Shown here: positions 58,450-64,000 of the stretch, one piece after another | How positions within the stretch are numbered: position 1 is the stretch's first letter | Layout: every line of letters begins with the position of its first letter | Assembly: GCA_014607495.2 (NCBI GenBank) | Contig: CP053157.1 | Location: 310,001-374,000 of the forward strand | DNA length: 64,000 nucleotides | From: Carposina sasakii | Taxonomy: Eukaryota > Arthropoda > Insecta > Lepidoptera > Carposinidae | Direction of reading: 5' to 3' | Position numbers and translations under genes: made by a program | Notes under the pieces: model-generated | What the model was told of the DNA's origin: nothing | Seen by the model: the letters and a program-made list of their open reading frames with translations, nothing else | Database searches by the model: none

Positions 58450-61425
58450 ATGGATGACACCACCTCAAGCATTGTGGAGCATACATGTACTACATGGAAC
58501 GACTTCGAAAACCTAATACCGCCAAGTAACATGCTTATTCTATTCCATGTTAACATTTGTTCCTTAAAAAAGAGATTTGATTGGCTTAATTATATGCTAT
58601 ATACAAACAGTCATATTATCAAAGTTATTGTGTTAACTGAAGTAAATATAAAAAATAATGTCGCATGTCTATTCCATATACCTGATTACGAAATGTTCCA
58701 CGAACTTAGACCCACTCGGCGAGGTGGAGGTGTAGTTATGTATGTACATAAAAGTATGCAGTTTGTTCGACTACCATATATTGTAAATGAATTTGAATGT
58801 ATAATGGGAGAACTAAAACTTAATAACAACTACAGTATGGGCCTGTGCGCTGCATATAGACCACCTAACTCAAACAAAGACCGCTTTATCTTAGAATGGA
58901 CAAGCATAATAAAACGTTATCCTCGATCAATGAGTCATGTATTAGTAGGTGATATTAATCTAGACTTGAAGCTAAAAAATCGAACTGTAACAAGTTATCT
59001 AAATTCACTATCAGGGATGGGCTTTGAATGCGGAATAACTCAATATACTCGCATAGAGAAGAGCGGCAATAAAATACACAAATCGTGCATAGACCATATA
59101 TTTATACGTAGCCATAATATAAATGGGCTCACAGCTGTTATTAGCAATGCCCCTGCTGATCACCGAATAACCGGTCTCGCACTAGTCGACGCGGCTGGCA
59201 CAATCGGTGATAGCCTCGCCGACGACAGGCGCCTGATGGTGAGATTAGATAACAAGAAACTCCAAAAGAAATTGCAAGCTGTTGATTGGAGTTTACCACT
59301 AACATTTGGTGACCCTAATGACATAGTAAAATATGTGGCGGATCATTTCGATAAGGCTTATAGTGATAGTACCTATAAAACCATAGCAAACAAACAAAGT
59401 AAGCGCAAGGCGTGTAAATGGGCCAACCAGCGACTGGTACAGATGTGCAACAAACGTGACGAGCTTTTTAACATATGGTTAAAAGATACTAGCATATCAA
59501 GTAATCGTCTACTTTATAACAAATATAGAAATAAGACAAATAAATATGTTCAATATTTAAGGAATAAATCTATAAAAAATGATATAAAACAAAACTATAA
59601 CAACACAAGGAAAATTTGGGAAATAATAAATTCATTGACTGGGAAAATAATAGAATCCATTGATAAAAAAATCATAAAACTATTTAAAATCAGTTCAAAA
59701 GATCTAGCTAATAACTTTAGTACACAGTTTGAAAACAATGTTAAAAATATCTGCTCCCCATGTTATAAACTACTATTAAATCCCGATACATATGAAAACA
59801 ATACTAACCTATCTATCAGATTACCTAAAGCGCGGATAAAAGTAGTTGAGCGCATAATAAGAGAAATAAATGTAAACAAAAGCCCTGGGTATGATGGCAT
59901 ACGTGCAAAAGATATGAAATACATACAAACTAACTTAACTCCTGTCATTACTCACCTCATAAACTGCTGCATAAGCACATCTTTGTATCCCGACGTCCTT
60001 AAAATAGGTATTATACGACCAATATTCAAAAAAGGCAATCAAAACGACTATAACAATTACAGGCCTATAACTATCTTGTCTTGTTTAGATAAAATAATTG
60101 AGCGGTATTTGGGAAATGAAATCAGCAAATTCCTACAACATAACAATATTATTCACAGTAAACAATATGGTTTCCAAAAGAACAAAAGCACATCGCAATT
60201 ACTTAGTCTCTTTACAAACGAAGTAAATAACTATCTAGATAATAAAATGCACGTATTAGTAATATTTATTGATTTCAGTAAAGCTTTTGATGTCTTAAAT
60301 TACGTAACATTATATAAAAAATTATCACAAAATGGGATACGAGGTCCGTTATTAAATTTACTAAAAAATTACCACACAAACAGACTAACAATGGTTAAAA
60401 TAAATAACGTCTTTAGCGATAAAATCATGACAGACAGAGGCACAGCACAGGGATCAATTCTCGGACCTACAGAATACTTAATTTATGTCAATGACATGTG
60501 TAATACGATAAAAGAAGGCTCTGTCTACCAATTCGCAGATGATACTTGTTTGCTGGTTGCCCATAGGGACATTAATATGGCCCAACATGCCTTACAATCA
60601 AACTATGACACACTCTGTAAATGGGCTCATGATGTTGGCTTGGTTATCAACTCGCAAAAGACAACACTTATGCACATACATTCTTCTCAAAATATAGCAC
60701 CTAACCCACCCAGCATTATCAGTCATGGTCACCACTGCCTTCATGTGTCATGTTGTGATAATTCATGTCTTCCGTTAAAACTTGTTAATGAACATACTTA
60801 TATTGGGCTCGTGATTGATAGTCGATTCTGCTGGGGACCACATAAGGATAGAGTATGTGCAAAACTTAGATCTATAATGAGTAAGCTTTATATATTAAAG
60901 TACAAACTACCATATAAAACACTCAGACTGTTATACATGGCCCTAGCGGACTCGTCTGTGGATTACGGGCTAACTAGCTATGGAAGAACTTATAAAACGT
61001 ATCTGCAGGATATCCATAAACTGCAAAATAAAATGCTTAAAATTATTGTACCACGCCACATAAAGAACCAATATAAAAATGGCAAAATTAACTTATTCAA
61101 ATACTGCAAAGTGATGGATGTTTTTGATAAATTTAAGTACTTGCTCTTAACAGAGATGCATGATCAGAGTTTACTTATCTGCAAAAGCCGTATTAACAGA
61201 CTCAGACAGTTAAAATATAGCGAAAAGTATGTACTGCCTGCTACAAATAACCTATATGGTACTAAAACTTATAAATACTTAATACCGCACATTGTTAATG
61301 AGCTGCCGAATGACCTTCAGGAGTTATACTCTAATGATAAGAAATACAAACGTAAGCTAAAACATCACTACCTAGGACCTTCGGCAGCTTATGGTCATTC
61401 TAGTGATAAACGATTAATTAATTAA
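58450..61425 (+). CDS. LINE ORF2: endonuclease-reverse transcriptase
   Basis: A 991-residue protein with an intact frame from ATG at 58450. N-terminal APE-type endonuclease: Asn35 (HVNICSL), Glu64 (LTEV), Tyr136 (AAYRPP), Asp168/Asn170 (VGDINLD), Asp215/His216 (CIDHIF), Asp237/His238 (ADHR). Reverse transcriptase: SPGYDG at 478-483, YRPITILSC, motif A with catalytic Asp608 (FIDFSKAFD), AQGSILGP, and motif C FADD with Asp697/Asp698. A cysteine-poor C-terminal region follows, with no RNase H domain. It nicks the target and copies the LINE RNA there. Starts 60 bp after ORF1. The 3' untranslated part ends in poly(A) at about 61543-61563. Jockey/CR1-type by layout. All catalytic residues I can check are present, so this protein may be functional even though ORF1 is broken. 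Confidence 0.95.
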   Translation: MDDTTSSIVEHTCTTWNDFENLIPPSNMLILFHVNICSLKKRFDWLNYMLYTNSHIIKVIVLTEVNIKNNVACLFHIPDYEMFHELRPTRRGGGVVMYVHKSMQFVRLPYIVNEFECIMGELKLNNNYSMGLCAAYRPPNSNKDRFILEWTSIIKRYPRSMSHVLVGDINLDLKLKNRTVTSYLNSLSGMGFECGITQYTRIEKSGNKIHKSCIDHIFIRSHNINGLTAVISNAPADHRITGLALVDAAGTIGDSLADDRRLMVRLDNKKLQKKLQAVDWSLPLTFGDPNDIVKYVADHFDKAYSDSTYKTIANKQSKRKACKWANQRLVQMCNKRDELFNIWLKDTSISSNRLLYNKYRNKTNKYVQYLRNKSIKNDIKQNYNNTRKIWEIINSLTGKIIESIDKKIIKLFKISSKDLANNFSTQFENNVKNICSPCYKLLLNPDTYENNTNLSIRLPKARIKVVERIIREINVNKSPGYDGIRAKDMKYIQTNLTPVITHLINCCISTSLYPDVLKIGIIRPIFKKGNQNDYNNYRPITILSCLDKIIERYLGNEISKFLQHNNIIHSKQYGFQKNKSTSQLLSLFTNEVNNYLDNKMHVLVIFIDFSKAFDVLNYVTLYKKLSQNGIRGPLLNLLKNYHTNRLTMVKINNVFSDKIMTDRGTAQGSILGPTEYLIYVNDMCNTIKEGSVYQFADDTCLLVAHRDINMAQHALQSNYDTLCKWAHDVGLVINSQKTTLMHIHSSQNIAPNPPSIISHGHHCLHVSCCDNSCLPLKLVNEHTYIGLVIDSRFCWGPHKDRVCAKLRSIMSKLYILKYKLPYKTLRLLYMALADSSVDYGLTSYGRTYKTYLQDIHKLQNKMLKIIVPRHIKNQYKNGKINLFKYCKVMDVFDKFKYLLLTEMHDQSLLICKSRINRLRQLKYSEKYVLPATNNLYGTKTYKYLIPHIVNELPNDLQELYSNDKKYKRKLKHHYLGPSAAYGHSSDKRLIN

Positions 61426-61563
61426 ATACCTTTTCTGGCCGCGTAAGGTGTGACTCGTTATGTATTGCATAAACCCTAGAGGTTTCTTATACATAATAAT
61501 AAAAATAAACTGCATTGTATCAAGTGTAATGAACAAAATAAATGAAAAAAAAAAAAAAAAAAA
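61426..61563 (+). other. LINE 3' UTR and poly(A) tail
   Basis: Short non-coding region with AATAAAAATAAA and AAAATAAATG before about 20 A residues. This marks the 3' end of the retrotransposon. Confidence 0.8.
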
Positions 61564-62002
61564 ATTAAACGCAGTGGCGTTATGGTAGAAACACACTTGT
61601 CCCACGTACGCAACGTACGCAATGCATTATGATATCTGGACCCTGATATTTGTATGCTTAGAAACATACTTGTCATACGCAATGCTATCCCATGCGTCCC
61701 ATGCAACGTTCGACCTGTCGCGCCAGATCGGCGTGGGAACGTGGAGGGGATAATCACACGCGTTCCCACGCGTACGATCAGTGTGTTTCTAGATCTTACG
61801 TTCCTAGCGCGTCAGTCAGACATAGACAGGTCACGCTCGCGTTGCAATGGGAGATGAACAACTAAAGGTAGAAACACACTTGTCCCACGTACGCAACGTA
61901 TGCAATGCGACGTGGGAGAGATTGTGTGCACACTTGTCCCACGTATACTACGTGTATTGACATCAGACGCTGTTGTTAGTTCTCCCGGTGCACAAATGTA
62001 CA

Positions 62003-62149
62003 ATGTTTTCCGATTCTGAAAGTGAATTTGAAGACGATTTAGCATTGTTATTTTTAAATGAATATCTCCGCGTCACAAACAAAAAAAAAAGAAAACAGAG
62101 AAGATATTGGGTTCATGATATATATCTCTTCCCATGCCGCATTGCGTAA
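62003..62149 (+). pseudogene. Harbinger transposase N-terminal remnant (48 residues)
   Basis: ATG at 62003 gives an acidic start (FSDSESEFEDD), a helical stretch, then basic KKKRKQRRYWVHDI. The basic R-x-W-V pattern is typical near the start of Harbinger transposases. It then runs into antisense MADF sequence and stops, so most of the transposase, including its DDE residues, has been deleted. Confidence 0.65.
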
Positions 62150-62233
62150 AGTAATATCCCGATATTCTTTACACTTAATATTATAAATGGCTTCATATCG
62201 CCTAACCAATTCAATTAGTTGTTCATCTCCCAT
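62054..62233 (-). pseudogene. MADF (Myb/SANT-like) domain fragment
   Basis: ATG at 62233. The 59-residue frame starts MGDEQLIELVRRYEAIYNIK and continues EYRDITLRNAAWEEI, the first half of a MADF domain. Such a DNA-binding protein is the usual second gene of Harbinger elements. After WEEI the frame becomes antisense to the transposase remnant, marking the deletion junction near 62120. Confidence 0.75.
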
Positions 62234-62945
62234 TGCAACGCGAGCGTGACCTGTCTATGTCTGACTGACGCGCTAGGAACGTAAGATCTAGAAACACACT
62301 GATCGTACGCGTGGGAACGCGTGTGATTATCCCCTCCACGTTCCCACGCCGATCTGGCGCGACAGGTCGAACGTTGCATGGGACGCATGGGATAGCATTG
62401 CGTATGACAAGTATGTTTCTAAGCATACAAATATCAGGGTCCAGATATCATAATGCATTGCGTACGTTGCGTACGTGGGACAAGTGTGTTTCTACCATAA
62501 TTGAATTGGTTAGGCGATATGAAGCCATTTATAATATTAAGTGTAAAGAATATCGGGATATTACTTTACGCAATGCGGCATGGGAAGAGATATATATCAT
62601 GAACCCAATATCTTCTCTGTTTTCTTTTTTTTTTGTTTGTGACGCGGAGATATTCATTTAAAAATAACAATGCTAAATCGTCTTCAAATTCACTTTCAGA
62701 ATCGGAAAACATTGTACATTTGTGCACCGGGAGAACTAACAACAGCGTCTGATGTCAATACACGTAGTATACGTGGGACAAGTGTGCACACAATCTCTCC
62801 CACGTCGCATTGCATACGTTGCGTACGTGGGACAAGTGTGTTTCTACCTTTATGGTTTGGGTAATGTTTTACAATAGCTATTTCAATATGGCTGAATAGC
62901 TGTGCTATAAGGATGTGTTTTGATTTTATTTGACAAATTTATATT

Positions 62946-63140
62946 TCACTAGTGAACGCTCGCGACTTCGTCCGCGTGGATTGCAGAAAAAAATAAGGAC
63001 ATCCCGGGACAAAAATATTTTCCCGGGATAAAGAGTAGGTATTCTATGTCTGTCTTCCTCTTAAACCACTCCATCTGTTTAAAAAAGTTAAAAAGATCTC
63101 AGCACACATAGAGACAGGCAAATAGCGGAAAGCAACTTTC
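62946..63140. mobile_element. ACTAGTGGACGCCCGCGACT-family repeat, 5' part
   Basis: ACTAGTGAACGCTCGCGACT, TTCGTCCGCGTGGATTGCAG and ATTTTCCCGGGATAAAGAGT match the family head. The remainder diverges after about 63035. Confidence 0.7.
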
Positions 63141-63389
63141 AACTTCACATAGAATGTTTGGCGTCTGCACATACGCGGGATGTAACTGGCAGGCTCCATA
63201 TAGGGAGGGTGTACGGCTCTTTTGAAATTTTAGGCTGTACTTTTTTATGTGGTTTTCACGGTCTTCGTTTCTACCTAAGATTTCTATGTTTCTAACCTGG
63301 CCGTTTTTGTTTTTATTGTTGCTATTGTATTTATGAATGGTGTGTAATCTTTAAATAAATAGGTATTCTATTCTATTTTACTTGTCCTT
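63141..63389. other. No gene recognised
   Basis: No supported feature. T-rich, with GTTTTTGTTTTTATTG near 63305. Confidence 0.45.
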
Positions 63390-63808
63390 GCTTGGTTGGG
63401 TCTTTCGTCGGTTGACACCATGAGCCGATGACACCGCGGTGTCAACTGCACAGGACGTTTTTTGAATTGTGCGATGGACACCGCGGTGTCATGTAATAAT
63501 CTATGGTCAATCGACCAATAATTCTTTTGGACTTCGTCGTTTGACAACATGGTCCTAACCAACTTTTTCAATAAACCTCCTAAAATGCTCTACTAACCAG
63601 TACATAAATAACAATTCTTATTTTTATTCTTGCTAGTGGTCGTAGTCATCTTTACTTTAGGACCATTGTGTCATACGACAAAGTCCAAAAGAATTATTGG
63701 TCGATTGACACCACGGTGTGTATCGCGCTCTTCAAAAAAGTTCCTTGTGCACTTGACACCGCGATATCATCGGCTCGTGGTGTCATCCGACGAAAGACCC
63801 GCTTGGTT
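63390..63808. mobile_element. Fold-back element (403 bp) with 8-bp target duplication
   Basis: GCTTGGTT at 63390-63397 recurs at 63801-63808. Ends GGGTCTTTCGTCGGTTGACA and its near complement (GTGTCATCCGACGAAAGACC, C). ACACCGCGGTGTC-type palindromes and TTGGTCGATTGAC words recur in both arms, which run to about 150 bp. The AT-rich loop is non-coding. Confidence 0.8.
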
Positions 63809-64000
63809 AGAACTTGGTATAGTCGACCAAATGGATATTCTTATGTTGTGAGCGTCCGCTAGTAGCTGATGTATCAAAATCTCCTCTTGTATCCCCTTAC
63901 TCACGGTATCCTAGTGAATGAGTGTGAACCATTAAGCTATATCTCGTAATTTTTAACATTATGTAGGCAAAAGCGTAAACATCGCACCAAAATACAATAG
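63809..64000. other. No gene recognised
   Basis: End of the window. No supported feature. Confidence 0.5.

Larger units (their letters stand above)
61866..62497 (-). mobile_element. Harbinger-type non-autonomous element (inner copy, 632 bp, inverted)
   Basis: TAA at 61863-61865 and 62498-62500 is the 3-bp duplication. TIRs as in the outer copy (GGTAGAAACACACTTGTCCC). It is inserted in reverse orientation in the MADF frame of the outer copy. TTA/TAA duplications, GG-starting TIRs, a transposase-like start and a MADF frame together indicate PIF/Harbinger. Confidence 0.9.
61583..62849 (+). mobile_element. Harbinger-type non-autonomous element (outer copy), interrupted by a copy of itself
   Basis: TTA at 61580-61582 and 62850-62852 flank ends TGGTAGAAACACACTTGTCC and GGACAAGTGTGTTTCTACCT. 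Removing the inner element and its TAA duplication (635 bp) leaves 632 bp, exactly the inner length. It carries the start of a MADF-domain frame (ATG at 61847) that is split by the inner insertion and resumes at 62501. Confidence 0.9.

Overview
The window looks like AT-rich nuclear DNA from a moth or butterfly (Lepidoptera). I infer this from the repeats. There are many copies of the GATGAT-tailed short element ending in GCAGTGGACTGCAATAGGC, three tRNA-derived SINE families, the widespread interspersed family beginning ACTAGTGGACGCCCGCGACT, a short insect-type TTAGG array, and animal-type genes with GT-AG introns. I cannot name the species from sequence alone.

Only two host protein genes are supported. 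The first, on the plus strand, is an ETS transcription factor in two coding exons (14561-15429 and 34138-34345) separated by an 18.7 kb intron. Its 358 residues carry a Pointed/SAM domain, an AT-hook and a C-terminal ETS domain, the layout of the ESE (Elf3/Elf5/EHF) subfamily. The second, on the minus strand, is a single-exon short-chain dehydrogenase/reductase of 251 residues (41575-42330). It has a plausible TATA-like/initiator pair upstream and a polyadenylation signal downstream. Nothing in the sequence ties the two genes together functionally.

Most of the rest is transposable-element material. 0-14 kb upstream of the ETS gene: fold-back MITEs, GATGAT SINEs, a diverged LTR split by a SINE, and CAGGGTG-ended elements. 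15-34 kb (ETS intron): a 5'-truncated LINE, MITEs and SINEs, plus a GC-rich patch with two RFX X-box-like palindromes. 34-53 kb: the dehydrogenase and several nested insertions that can be ordered by target-site duplications. 53-64 kb: a 3.3 kb hAT-type inverted repeat that carries a solo LTR in both arms, a nearly complete LINE (ORF1 broken by a small insertion, ORF2 open), and a 632 bp Harbinger-type element inserted into an identical copy of itself.

The most interesting points are four: (1) a SINE-like family seen three times with 11-12 bp target duplications, in which a long terminal stem is kept although its sequence changes; (2) the Harbinger self-insertion, whose arithmetic closes exactly; (3) the large palindrome, whose arms must have been copied after an LTR insertion; (4) the ESE-like ETS gene. 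I saw no CRISPR array, rRNA or functional tRNA gene. tRNA-like stretches are SINE heads.
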